A DNA stretch of 64,000 bases from Kordiimonadaceae bacterium UBA4441 (GTDB taxonomy: Bacteria > Pseudomonadota > Alphaproteobacteria > Sphingomonadales > Emcibacteraceae), in assembly GCA_002390425.1 (NCBI GenBank), contig DGPL01000001.1, positions 27,977-91,976 on the forward strand, written 5' to 3'. The position numbers were made by a program, and so were the translations under genes. This document shows positions 36,048 to 44,909 of this stretch, piece by piece. Each line of letters starts with the position of its first letter. The first letter of the stretch is position 1. Below the pieces are notes generated by a model that saw only the letters and a list, made by a program, of their open reading frames with translations, searched no databases and was not told where the DNA came from.

Positions 36048-37382
36048 ATGAGCAATTCTAAATTAGACCGTCGTCTATTCATGAAAGGTGCAGGTGCGGC
36101 TGCATTTTTAACCAGTGCAGCGAGCCTACCGGCCGTATCTGTAAGTGCAAAAGGCATGGGACATATGTCAATGTCTATGGCCTACGACTTAAACGAAGAA
36201 TTTAACCGTATTGGATCGGGTGATTTCAAGTGGGATATGATCCGTAAAAACGCTCGTCCATATGATGTTCCATTCCCAATGGGTGTTGCTGATATGGATT
36301 TTCGCACAATGCCACAAATCACAGCGGCTCTACAAAGTCGCCTTAACCACCATAACTGGGGTTATGAAGCACCGCCAGCTGACTACAAACAAAATATCGT
36401 TAATTGGAACAAAAGACGCTACGATCAAGATGTCGACCCAAGCACAATTGAAAATTGTATCGGTGTTCTTGATGGTGTTTCAAGTGCGCTTCGCACCGTT
36501 TGCGATCCGGGCGATAAAGTTATTCTTCATACACCAAACTATTCAAGTTTCTTTAGTGTAATTCCCGGTGCGCTTTGTGAACTCGCGGAAAGTGATTTGG
36601 TGATTGATGATGATGGTAATTATGATTTTGATTATGATGATACCGAGCGTCTTCTTAAAGACGGTGCAAAAGCGATCATTCTTTGTAACCCACAAAACCC
36701 TACGGGAAATTGCTGGACGGCGGATCAACTTCGTAAACTTGGTGATCTTGCCAACCAATATAATGCACTTATGATTGCTGATGAAATCCATTGCGATTTC
36801 ATAAATAAAAATGCGGAATATGTACCATATGCATTACTTGGTGAAGCTTATGCCATGAACAGCATTACTCTTAAATCAACAAGTAAATCATTTAACCTAG
36901 CGGCGCACCGTACAGGCTATATGTTCACGGATAATAAAGAACTACTTAGCCGTATTAAGAAAATCGGTAATCACAACCGTTTCCTTCTTAATACAATGGG
37001 CATTATTGCATCAAATGCTGCTTATAAGCACGGCGAAACATATATGGATGATATGCAGGCATATATGGACGGTAACGCGAAATTCCTTGAAAAATTCTGT
37101 AAAGAAGAAATGAAAGACGTGAAATATAAAGTTCACGAAGGAACTTACCTCGCTTGGCTTGATTGTAAAGCCGTTGCTAAGAAACTTGGTGACCCAGAAG
37201 GTGATGACCGCGTTGGTGATATGCTGAAGAAATTCTTCATTCAAAAAGCGGGTGTTAATATTAACCCAGGTGAGAACTATGGCCGTACAGGTGTCGGCTA
37301 TATGCGTATGAACCTTGGAACAACCCATAGAAAACTTCACGGCGCACTAAACTCAATGAAAGCCGCGATCGACGCAATTTAA
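36048..37382 (+). CDS. Tat-exported PatB/MalY-type PLP enzyme, copy 3
   Basis: The 444-residue protein has a twin-arginine signal (LDRRLFMKGAGAAAFLTSAA) with a likely cleavage near residue 33. It then carries the same SMSMAYDLNEEFNRIGSGD segment as copy 2. CNPQNPTGN, ADEIHCDF and the PLP lysine K280 (STSKSFNLAAHRTGY) are intact. A TTGACA lies 120 bases upstream, overlapping the perfect palindrome ACAATATTGT (35931-35940). It follows dapE but starts after a 139-base gap and ends at its own terminator, so it is probably a separate unit. Confidence 0.9.
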   Translation: MSNSKLDRRLFMKGAGAAAFLTSAASLPAVSVSAKGMGHMSMSMAYDLNEEFNRIGSGDFKWDMIRKNARPYDVPFPMGVADMDFRTMPQITAALQSRLNHHNWGYEAPPADYKQNIVNWNKRRYDQDVDPSTIENCIGVLDGVSSALRTVCDPGDKVILHTPNYSSFFSVIPGALCELAESDLVIDDDGNYDFDYDDTERLLKDGAKAIILCNPQNPTGNCWTADQLRKLGDLANQYNALMIADEIHCDFINKNAEYVPYALLGEAYAMNSITLKSTSKSFNLAAHRTGYMFTDNKELLSRIKKIGNHNRFLLNTMGIIASNAAYKHGETYMDDMQAYMDGNAKFLEKFCKEEMKDVKYKVHEGTYLAWLDCKAVAKKLGDPEGDDRVGDMLKKFFIQKAGVNINPGENYGRTGVGYMRMNLGTTHRKLHGALNSMKAAIDAI

Positions 37383-37400
37383 AAATTCTGAGATTAAGAT

Positions 37401-37431
37401 AAAAAGGCCGCTATCTCTAGCGGCCTTTTTT
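37401..37431. terminator. Bidirectional terminator
   Basis: AAAAAGGCCGCTA and TAGCGGCCTTTTT form a long perfect stem with a 4-base loop. It serves PatB-like copy 3 on plus and the convergent hydrolase gene on minus. Confidence 0.92.
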
Positions 37432-37436
37432 CGTTT

Positions 37437-39311
37437 CTATTCAATCACACCGACCGTGATACTGCTCGGATACTCTTCCGATGTATGTATCTGGTGGGTT
37501 GCTTTGATGAAATCTTCACCCTTTGCTTCATATATGTTTAGGAATTGCTGTGGGTTCCGGTCCACAAGCGGGAACCATGAACTTTGGATTTGGATCATCA
37601 TTTTATGACCTTGTTTGAACGTATGGGTAATATCAGGAAGTGTAAATTTCACTTGGGTGACTTCACCTGATTTGAAGGCTTCCGGATTTTCGTAGCTATT
37701 ACGGTATTTGCCGCGGATCACTTCGCCGCGCACCATCATTTGATAACCGGACATCGGTACATCCATATATTTGTCTTCGGCTGCCTCAATTTCCGGGTAA
37801 TCATCCGGAAACACATCAATCACTTTAACAACGAAATCGGCATCGGTACCCGTTGTCGAAACATAAAGATCAGCAACAATTGGACCCGATAAAGTTAAAT
37901 CATCGGTAAGTATTTCTGTTTCATAAACCATCACGTCAGGTCGGGTGCCCGCGAAACGCTGATCTTCGACCATATATTCACGCGAACGCCCATTTGAGAT
38001 TTCTTGTGTATAAGGAACCGGATTTGCAGGATCACTGACCCATTCATCATACCCCTCACCCATTGGTTTTTCATGATTTATGGCACCATTATCGTGGATA
38101 TAGAATGTTTTATTTTCTGCTTCTTCGGATGGCCATTGATCGTGGCTGCGCCATTCGTTTTCACCTGTATAAAAGGCAAGCATTTCAGGAAGCTCATGAT
38201 CAGGACCACTTTTTAAATAGTGATTAAAGAACTTAAGGTCGATTTCTTTATAATCCTTGGATGTTTGAACATCAAATTGCACATTACCAAGCTCTGTACC
38301 GGCAGAACGCACAAAGCCGCCATGGAACCACGGGCCGCGCACAAGGAAGTTATCAGTACGTGGGTTATTTTTTTCAATGCCTTCATAAATGGCTGTACCA
38401 CCATGACTGTCTTCCGCATCAAATGACCCAATCACGGTCATTACATTTGCATTCACATTTTTTAAATGCGGTGCAATATTTCTGCTTTGCCAGAATTCAT
38501 CATAATCACCATGTTCCATCAATTTATTCCAAAAGGGGCTGTTTCCTTTGAATATTTTATCATTCACATTATGAAGCGCACCTAGTTCAAGGAAGAATTT
38601 ATAAGCATCATTGCCAGGAAATTGGAATGCGTCACGCTTTCCTTGTTTGGTAGGATTGTTATGATCCTGATCAAATCCACGGAAAAAACGAAATGCGTCA
38701 AGCAGGAAAAATGCACCGCGATGATGGAAATCATCACCATAAAAAATATCAGCCATCGGTGATTGTGGGCTTGCGGCCTTAATGGCTGGATGACTATCGA
38801 TGATTGATGATGCCGCATAAAATCCGCGATAAGAAATGCCGAATATCCCTAAGTTTCCGTTATTATTATCCACATTTTCAAGCAGAAATTCCACCGTATC
38901 ATACATGTCGGAACTTTCGTCATGATCCGTTGGCCCTTTATTCGGGTTATGGGGTGTCATATTGCGAAATTCACCTTCCGACATAAAACGGCCACGAACA
39001 TCCTGATAAACGAAAATATACCCATCTTTTGCAAACCGGTTATCACCACCGCTTGGCCCTAAATTGGTCGGAAAATTATCAACACCGTAAGGACGGATCG
39101 AATACGGTGTTTTAACCATCAACATTGGATAGGTTTTCGATTTATCCTTTGGTGAATAAACGGCCGTGAATACTTTTGTGCCGTCACGCATTGGAATGGC
39201 ATATTCGTGTTTGGTATAATGTTCTCTGACATCGTAATCATCGGCAAATGCGTTATTAACACCCACCACCGTAAAGAATACTATAAGAATTGTTTTGAAA
39301 AAATTAGACAT
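37437..39311 (-). CDS. Exported CocE/NonD-type (S15) hydrolase
   Basis: The 624-residue protein has a Sec signal peptide cleaved after AFA (residue 23), so it acts in the periplasm or outside. It has an alpha/beta-hydrolase domain with the nucleophile S160 in GISYRGF and a C-terminal jelly-roll domain (SGPIVADLYVSTTGTDADFVV region). The family includes alpha-amino acid ester hydrolases, glutaryl acylases, cocaine esterase and X-prolyl peptidases. The signal peptide and the RDVRGR-like segment point toward the ester hydrolase/acylase side. The substrate is unknown. Confidence 0.9.
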   Translation of the reverse strand: MSNFFKTILIVFFTVVGVNNAFADDYDVREHYTKHEYAIPMRDGTKVFTAVYSPKDKSKTYPMLMVKTPYSIRPYGVDNFPTNLGPSGGDNRFAKDGYIFVYQDVRGRFMSEGEFRNMTPHNPNKGPTDHDESSDMYDTVEFLLENVDNNNGNLGIFGISYRGFYAASSIIDSHPAIKAASPQSPMADIFYGDDFHHRGAFFLLDAFRFFRGFDQDHNNPTKQGKRDAFQFPGNDAYKFFLELGALHNVNDKIFKGNSPFWNKLMEHGDYDEFWQSRNIAPHLKNVNANVMTVIGSFDAEDSHGGTAIYEGIEKNNPRTDNFLVRGPWFHGGFVRSAGTELGNVQFDVQTSKDYKEIDLKFFNHYLKSGPDHELPEMLAFYTGENEWRSHDQWPSEEAENKTFYIHDNGAINHEKPMGEGYDEWVSDPANPVPYTQEISNGRSREYMVEDQRFAGTRPDVMVYETEILTDDLTLSGPIVADLYVSTTGTDADFVVKVIDVFPDDYPEIEAAEDKYMDVPMSGYQMMVRGEVIRGKYRNSYENPEAFKSGEVTQVKFTLPDITHTFKQGHKMMIQIQSSWFPLVDRNPQQFLNIYEAKGEDFIKATHQIHTSEEYPSSITVGVIE

Positions 39312-39381
39312 ATTCGCCCCTCATTATAATTTGTTTTTCATAAGCTAATCGAAAGACTTGATGGCGTCCATCATAAAAAGT

Positions 39382-40596
39382 TTAAGTGTCACCGGTCATA
39401 AACCGATCCAAGATGGCTGCGCCGACCAAATCACCCCATACATTTAATGTCGTTCTTGAACGGTCAAGGAACCAATCCACGCCAACAATAAGCCCGAACC
39501 CTTCTGCTGGAATACCAACAATGGAAAAAACCATTAGTGTCATGATATGTCCCCCTTGGGGAATGCCTGCGGATCCAATCGCCGCCAACGCCGTTGATAA
39601 TGAAATAATAATATAACTGCCAAACGTCACCTCAAGACCATAAACTTGCGCCAGGAATATTGTCGCAACCCCTTGATAAACGGCTGTGCCATTCATATTT
39701 ACGGTGCTACCCAACGGGATCACAAACCTAACCGGGCTTTTCTTTAATCCTGCACCTTCCGCGCAATCCATCGAAAGTGGCACGGTTGCCGATGAACTTG
39801 ACGTGCTAAATGCCGTAAGCAGTGCGGGTGAAATTTCACCCAAATAATTTATCCCACGTCTCGCAATAAAGACCAAAAGCAAAAATAAAATAATCGCCTG
39901 AACGACCAGCCCACTTAATACGGTGAGAACATACCCACCGACGGCCGCAAATGTTTCCAATACTGCTTCCCCGCCACCAGCCTCAGCGATTGGCGTAGCA
40001 ACAAGGGCAAATATACCAAATGGTGATAGATACATAATCCACCCTACCATCACCATCATGATATTATTTAAACTTTCAAAAAAATTACTAACGACGCGCC
40101 CTTTTTCGCCAGTAACCGTCAAGGCCGCACCAAAAATAATTGAAAATACAATAAGCTGTAACAATTCCATGTTGGCAGCTGAGGCAATTATATTTGGTGA
40201 TATTAAACCAAGCATCACATCGCTAATAGTCGTCGCATTTTCCGCGTTTAGTGCTGCTGCATCCTTTGCAACAAGATGGAAATCACCGCCCGGCACAAAA
40301 ACACCTGCTAAAATCATACCCACAGTGGCAGCGATGAGCATACTGCTTAAGAAAAATAAAATTGTTATTCCGCCAGGTTTACCAAGTTTCCGAATATCAC
40401 CAAGTGAAGAGACCCCCGTTATAATCGCCGCAACGATTAGAGGCACCACAACCATTTTAAGAGCATTAAGAAAAAGCGTCCCCATCCAAGAAAACATGAG
40501 CGCATCTTCACCCATAATCCAGCCCGTAGCCGCGCCGAGTATAACCGCAACAATGATAGAATATAAAAGCAACATTGAGTGACGTTTAGACATCAT
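39382..40596 (-). CDS. Dicarboxylate/amino acid:cation symporter (DAACS family)
   Basis: The 404-residue membrane protein matches glutamate/aspartate/C4-dicarboxylate symporters of the GltP/DctA type. It has the serine-rich STSSSSATVP re-entrant loop, the GSTVNMNGTAVYQGVATIFLA segment with the conserved NMNGT ion site, and eight or so hydrophobic helices. AAGGGA precedes two adjacent ATGs. It lies 70 bases upstream of the S15 hydrolase gene on the same strand. Transported substrate is likely an acidic amino acid or dicarboxylate. Confidence 0.93.
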   Translation of the reverse strand: MMSKRHSMLLLYSIIVAVILGAATGWIMGEDALMFSWMGTLFLNALKMVVVPLIVAAIITGVSSLGDIRKLGKPGGITILFFLSSMLIAATVGMILAGVFVPGGDFHLVAKDAAALNAENATTISDVMLGLISPNIIASAANMELLQLIVFSIIFGAALTVTGEKGRVVSNFFESLNNIMMVMVGWIMYLSPFGIFALVATPIAEAGGGEAVLETFAAVGGYVLTVLSGLVVQAIILFLLLVFIARRGINYLGEISPALLTAFSTSSSSATVPLSMDCAEGAGLKKSPVRFVIPLGSTVNMNGTAVYQGVATIFLAQVYGLEVTFGSYIIISLSTALAAIGSAGIPQGGHIMTLMVFSIVGIPAEGFGLIVGVDWFLDRSRTTLNVWGDLVGAAILDRFMTGDT

Positions 40597-40713
40597 GCAT
40601 TTCCCTTGAATTTGTTTTTTATTATATTTTTCAATAAAGCTTAAATTATTGTTGTACCTTTTGCAGCATCTTTTGTAAAAGAGAGGGTAATTTTAGTAAA
40701 GGGTATCCTTACC

Positions 40714-41313
40714 ATGTATGTGCTGATCGATAATTACGACAGTTTTACTTATAATCTTTATCACTACCTCGGTGAAATCGGGGCAGAGACAGAAGTTTAT
40801 CGTAATGATGAAATTACCGTTGATGAGTTAAAAGCCAAAAACCCAGAAGGTATAATTTTATCCCCCGGCCCAAAGACACCAAATGAAGCTGGTATCTGCA
40901 TGGAAATTATTGAAAAACTGGGACACACTATTCCAATATTAGGTGTCTGCCTTGGTCATCAATCTATCGGTCAAGTTTATGGCGGTAAAGTCACACATGC
41001 GCCTTATTTAATGCACGGCAAAGTAAGCAAAATTAAACATGATGACAAAACAATCTTTAATGGATTTAAAAATCCGTTTGATGCAACACGCTATCATTCA
41101 CTGATTGTTGAACGTGCAACCTTACCCAACTGTCTTGAAATCACATCGGAAACCGAAGACGGCATTATCATGGGATTATCCCATAAAGAATTCCCCGTTC
41201 ACGGAGTACAATTTCACCCGGAAAGCATTGCTTCTGAACACGGACATGATTTATTAAAAAATTTTCTAACGCTTGCACAACTTCATAATGACGGTAATAA
41301 ACATGTCGCTTGA
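40714..41313 (+). CDS. trpG: Anthranilate synthase component II
   Basis: TrpG is the glutamine amidotransferase subunit that feeds ammonia to TrpE for tryptophan synthesis. The 199-residue class I domain has YDSFTYNLYHYLGE at the start, the nucleophile in GVCLGHQ and the catalytic His-Glu in VQFHPES. In some bacteria the same subunit also serves p-aminobenzoate synthase. It overlaps trpD by 11 bases. trpE is not in the window. Confidence 0.96.
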   Translation: MYVLIDNYDSFTYNLYHYLGEIGAETEVYRNDEITVDELKAKNPEGIILSPGPKTPNEAGICMEIIEKLGHTIPILGVCLGHQSIGQVYGGKVTHAPYLMHGKVSKIKHDDKTIFNGFKNPFDATRYHSLIVERATLPNCLEITSETEDGIIMGLSHKEFPVHGVQFHPESIASEHGHDLLKNFLTLAQLHNDGNKHVA

Positions 41314-42346
41314 TTTCAAAAAAACAATCGCAGACTTAGCTGAAGGCCATATTCTTAGCCGCGAAGAAGCCCGCGATGCGTTTAATTACATGATGGATGG
41401 CGATGCGACGGGACCACAAATTGGTGCTTTTTTAATGGCCTTAAGAGTTCGCGGCGAACGGTTAGATGAAATCACTGGTGCCGTGGAAGCCATGCGCAGT
41501 AAAGCCGCAACCATCAAAGCACCTGCTGGTGCAGTTGATACATGTGGAACCGGCGGCGACACGGCGGGTACTTATAATATATCAACGGCAGCGGCCATTG
41601 TGCTTGCAGCATGCGGTGTTCCGGTTGCAAAACACGGCAATCGTGCCGTATCAAGCAAATCCGGTAGTGCAGATGTTCTTGAAACATTAGGTATTAATAT
41701 TGATGCGGATATGTTTATCGTTAAAAAATGCCTAGATGAACTGGGGATAAGTTTTCTTATGGCGACACGTCACCATAGTGCAGCGCGCCATGTTGGGCCT
41801 GCTCGTGCATCGCTTGGAACCCGCACAATATTTAATCTAATCGGCCCACTTTCTAACCCCGCAGAAACCAAGTTTCAGGTTATTGGCGTTTTTGATCAAA
41901 AATGGAACCGTCCTATGGCCGAAGTACTCGGGCGTTTAGGGAGTAAACATGTATGGGTTGTGACCGGGTCAGACGGACTTGACGAAATAACGATTACGGG
42001 CGAAACCCATGTGGCCGAATATAAAAATGGCACCGTTAATGAATTCACCGTTTCACCAGAAGACGCAGGGCTAGAAAGAGCGAGCTTAAAAGACATTGAA
42101 GGTGGAGATGCTGAATTTAATGCAGCCGCCATCATCGATATTTTAGAAGGCAAAAAAAATGCGTACCGCAATATTGTACTTCTCAATACTGCCGCCTCGC
42201 TTATTGTATCTGGTAAAGCAAAAGATTTAAAAGATGGTGTTTCGATTGCTGCAAATGTAATTGACAGTGGTAAAGCAAAAGAAAAACTTGATGCATGGAT
42301 CACAATGTCCAACGAAGAGCCACCGGAGCCCGAAGAAGATGAGTGA
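41303..42346 (+). CDS. trpD: Anthranilate phosphoribosyltransferase
   Basis: TrpD transfers phosphoribose from PRPP to anthranilate. The 347-residue protein has the glycine-rich DTCGTGGD motif, the NRAVSSKSGSADVLE segment and HxxxARHVGPAR. The ATG at 41303 is chosen over an upstream start at 41273, because MSLDFKKTIADLAEG matches the usual N-terminus. It overlaps trpG by 11 bases and trpC by eight, showing tight coupling. Confidence 0.97.
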   Translation: MSLDFKKTIADLAEGHILSREEARDAFNYMMDGDATGPQIGAFLMALRVRGERLDEITGAVEAMRSKAATIKAPAGAVDTCGTGGDTAGTYNISTAAAIVLAACGVPVAKHGNRAVSSKSGSADVLETLGINIDADMFIVKKCLDELGISFLMATRHHSAARHVGPARASLGTRTIFNLIGPLSNPAETKFQVIGVFDQKWNRPMAEVLGRLGSKHVWVVTGSDGLDEITITGETHVAEYKNGTVNEFTVSPEDAGLERASLKDIEGGDAEFNAAAIIDILEGKKNAYRNIVLLNTAASLIVSGKAKDLKDGVSIAANVIDSGKAKEKLDAWITMSNEEPPEPEEDE

Positions 42347-43139
42347 TATTCTCTCTAAAATTGCGGCAACCACGCGCGAACATGTTGCAAAGTGTAAATT
42401 AAATCGCTCGATTTCGGAACTTGAAGAGGATGCGAAAAAAGCATCACCCGTTCGCGGTTTTCATCAAAATTTATTAAATGCCGAGAAGGCAGGAAAATTT
42501 GGACTAATTACCGAGATTAAAAAAGCAAGCCCGAGCAAAGGTTTAATCCGCCCTGATTTTGATCCACCCGCACTTGCAAAAGCGTATGAGACAGCTGGCT
42601 CAAGCTGTTTAAGTGTACTAACCGATGTTCCTTATTTTCAAGGTGCTGATGAATATCTTGTAAAGGCACGCTCTGCTGTTTCACTTCCTGCGCTACGCAA
42701 AGACTTTATGGTTGATCCCTATCAAATCGTTGAGGCACGCGCTCTTGGCGCTGATTGCATATTGATTATTATGGCAATGATTGATGATGTGCTCTGCGCA
42801 GAAATAGAACAAACCGCTATTGAACAAGGGCTCGATGTGCTTATTGAAGTCCATGATGCAGATGAATTAGAACGAGCTCACAAATTGAAATCACCCCTTC
42901 TTGGTGTTAATAACCGCAACTTAAAAACATTCGAAGTAACGTTAAAAACCACAATAGAGCTTGCGAAACTTGCAGGTCCTAACCGCACATTGGTTAGTGA
43001 AAGCGGGATTTTCACCCACGAAAATTTAAAAATGTTAAATGAAACATGTGGTATAAATAGTTTTCTAATAGGTGAATCGCTTATGCGTCAGGACGATGTT
43101 GAGCTTGCTACTAAAAATCTGCTGAATGGTTCTTTATAA
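42339..43139 (+). CDS. trpC: Indole-3-glycerol phosphate synthase
   Basis: TrpC closes the indole ring in tryptophan synthesis. The 266-residue TIM-barrel protein has the catalytic KKASPSKG segment, FxGADEYL, LRKDFMVDPYQI with its catalytic Lys, and GVNNRNLKTF. The ATG at 42339, inside the end of trpD, gives the standard N-terminus MSDILSKIA; a longer frame from 42261 would add unrelated residues. It is not fused to TrpF. Confidence 0.97.
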   Translation: MSDILSKIAATTREHVAKCKLNRSISELEEDAKKASPVRGFHQNLLNAEKAGKFGLITEIKKASPSKGLIRPDFDPPALAKAYETAGSSCLSVLTDVPYFQGADEYLVKARSAVSLPALRKDFMVDPYQIVEARALGADCILIIMAMIDDVLCAEIEQTAIEQGLDVLIEVHDADELERAHKLKSPLLGVNNRNLKTFEVTLKTTIELAKLAGPNRTLVSESGIFTHENLKMLNETCGINSFLIGESLMRQDDVELATKNLLNGSL

Positions 43140-43162
43140 AAAAAGATCAAAGGAAAATAAAG

Positions 43163-43639
43163 ATGTCAGACTTAACACATTTGGATGACCAAGGACGTGC
43201 TAGTATGGTCGACGTATCAGAAAAGGCGGAAACCAAACGTATCGCCGTTGCCAAAGGGCGCATTAATATGCAGGCTGATACGCTCTCTTTGATTGAAAAG
43301 GGTGGTGTTAAAAAAGGTGATGTTTATACGGTCGCAAGACTTGCCGGTATCATGGCTGCTAAAAAAACGGCCGACCTTATTCCATTATGTCACCCCCTCC
43401 CGATCCAAAATGTTCAAGTGGACCTCGTCAGCAATTTTGACGAAAATTGTGTTGATATAACCGTAACCGCTAGTCTTTACGGCCGTACAGGTATTGAAAT
43501 GGAAGCACTTGCAGCAGTTTCTGTTGCGGGGCTCGCGATTTATGACATGTGTAAGGCCGTCGATAAAGCGATGCGAATTACCGATATACGCTTAACACAC
43601 AAATCTGGCGGCAAATCTGGAACCTATAACGCGGAATAA
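43163..43639 (+). CDS. moaC: Cyclic pyranopterin monophosphate synthase MoaC
   Basis: MoaC makes cyclic pyranopterin monophosphate, an early step of molybdenum cofactor synthesis. The 158-residue protein has MVDVSEKAETKR, the catalytic LIPLCHPLPI segment and TxEMEALAAVSVAGL-type sequence, with TDIRLTHKSGGKSG at the end. AAGGAAAA precedes the ATG. It lies between trpC and moeA, an order conserved in Alphaproteobacteria. Confidence 0.97.
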   Translation: MSDLTHLDDQGRASMVDVSEKAETKRIAVAKGRINMQADTLSLIEKGGVKKGDVYTVARLAGIMAAKKTADLIPLCHPLPIQNVQVDLVSNFDENCVDITVTASLYGRTGIEMEALAAVSVAGLAIYDMCKAVDKAMRITDIRLTHKSGGKSGTYNAE

Positions 43640-43642
43640 TAA

Positions 43643-44833
43643 ATGGCCCTTCTCCCAGTACCAGAAGCACTTGAAACGATTTTAAATCGTTCACATCCAA
43701 TTGAAACAGAAATAATTTCAATTCATGATGCTCTTGGACGAGTCTTAGCGGATGATGTTCGCTCTCAATTAACGCAACCTCCATTTGCGGCATCTGCAAT
43801 GGATGGATATGCAGTTCGCTTTGATGATATTGGCGGACCGCTAACATTAATTGGTGAATCTCAAGCAGGGAAATCATTTGACGGGTCATTATCAAATGGT
43901 GAAGCCCTACGCATTTTTACTGGCGCCCCTGTTCCAGTTGGGGCTGATACAGTAATTATGCAGGAAAATACTTCTTTTGAGGGCAATCAAGTCACGATAA
44001 ATGAATGCCGCGCCAAAGGCATTAATATCCGTAAGATCGGGGAAGACTTCAAAAAAGATGATATCCTTTTAAAAAAAGGGGTAAAAATAACGGCAAGACA
44101 TATTGCCGTTATCGCCGCAGGTAATGTTGAAAAAATTTGTGTTTATAGGAAACCTAAAGTAGCAATCCTTTCAACCGGTGATGAACTTCTGGACGTAGGT
44201 TCAGAAATAAGTCCTGATAAAATTGTAAATTCTAACGTCCCTCTCTTTATGGCATTAATAAAAGAAAACGGCGGTATTCCTGTTAATCTCGGTACGGCAC
44301 GCGATACATTAGACGACGTAAAAGCAAAAATCTTAAAGGTAAAAGACGTCGATATTTTTGTTTCAATTGGCGGCGTTTCCGTAGGTGATTATGATATTAT
44401 TAAAGACGTATTAAAAGATGCGGGCTTAAAAGTTGATTTCTGGAAAGTAGCCATGAAACCGGGAAAACCAATTGTTTATGGTGATTTTAAAGGCATCCAT
44501 TATTTTGGTATGCCAGGCAACCCTTCAAGTGCTTATATTTGTTTTGTTAATTTTATGTTGCCTGCAATGAATAAAATGCAAGGCCTCGGCGAATATGGAT
44601 ACCCCATCAGCCACGCCATATTAGATCATGACATTAAAGAAGGAAGTGGTCGCATGAATTTTATGCGTGCTATTTATACAGAAAATCAAGACGGCATAAA
44701 AACTGTTTCCGCAAATTTCAGCCAAAGCAGCGCTTTACTGAAAACTATGTCTGACGCGAATTGTTTGCTCATTCGTGATGTAAAAGCGCCTCCAGCAAAG
44801 GCAGGTGAGTTAGTAAAAATCGTCCTAATTTAA
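43643..44833 (+). CDS. moeA: Molybdopterin molybdotransferase MoeA
   Basis: MoeA inserts molybdate into molybdopterin. The 396-residue protein has AASAMDGYAVRFDD, FTGAPVPVGADTVIMQE, LSTGDELL, the SIGGVSVGDYD motif and GMPGNPSSAY, in the family order. The ATG begins three bases after the moaC stop, so the two are cotranscribed. A LexA-type control region follows before lexA. Confidence 0.97.
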   Translation: MALLPVPEALETILNRSHPIETEIISIHDALGRVLADDVRSQLTQPPFAASAMDGYAVRFDDIGGPLTLIGESQAGKSFDGSLSNGEALRIFTGAPVPVGADTVIMQENTSFEGNQVTINECRAKGINIRKIGEDFKKDDILLKKGVKITARHIAVIAAGNVEKICVYRKPKVAILSTGDELLDVGSEISPDKIVNSNVPLFMALIKENGGIPVNLGTARDTLDDVKAKILKVKDVDIFVSIGGVSVGDYDIIKDVLKDAGLKVDFWKVAMKPGKPIVYGDFKGIHYFGMPGNPSSAYICFVNFMLPAMNKMQGLGEYGYPISHAILDHDIKEGSGRMNFMRAIYTENQDGIKTVSANFSQSSALLKTMSDANCLLIRDVKAPPAKAGELVKIVLI

Positions 44834-44886
44834 TGTTCTCGTCTTTGTTCTTGACAGGAGAATAAAAATAGAACATAAAAGAACAT
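44834..44886 (+). promoter_or_regulatory. lexA promoter with SOS-type operator repeats
   Basis: Two TGTTCT (44834-44839, 44846-44851) and two inverted copies AGAACA (44870-44875, 44880-44885) surround a TTGACA -35 box (44851-44856). A weak -10 (CATAAA, 44874-44879) is 17 bases on. The alphaproteobacterial LexA box is GTTC-N7-GTTC; here the direct-repeat spacings are N8 and N6, so the match is close but not exact. LexA autoregulation is the natural reading. Confidence 0.65.
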
Positions 44887-44909
44887 ATATAGATATACGG
44901 GAGATTTAA

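Noticed and set aside
39923..40582. Antisense frame of 219 codons opposite the symporter gene
   Set aside because: The minus-strand symporter is unambiguous. The antisense frame is a by-product of its codon bias and matches no family.
44835..44850. Exact alphaproteobacterial LexA box GTTC-N7-GTTC
   Set aside because: Counting bases gives N8 between the two GTTC, so it is reported as a near match within the repeat arrangement and not as a canonical box.
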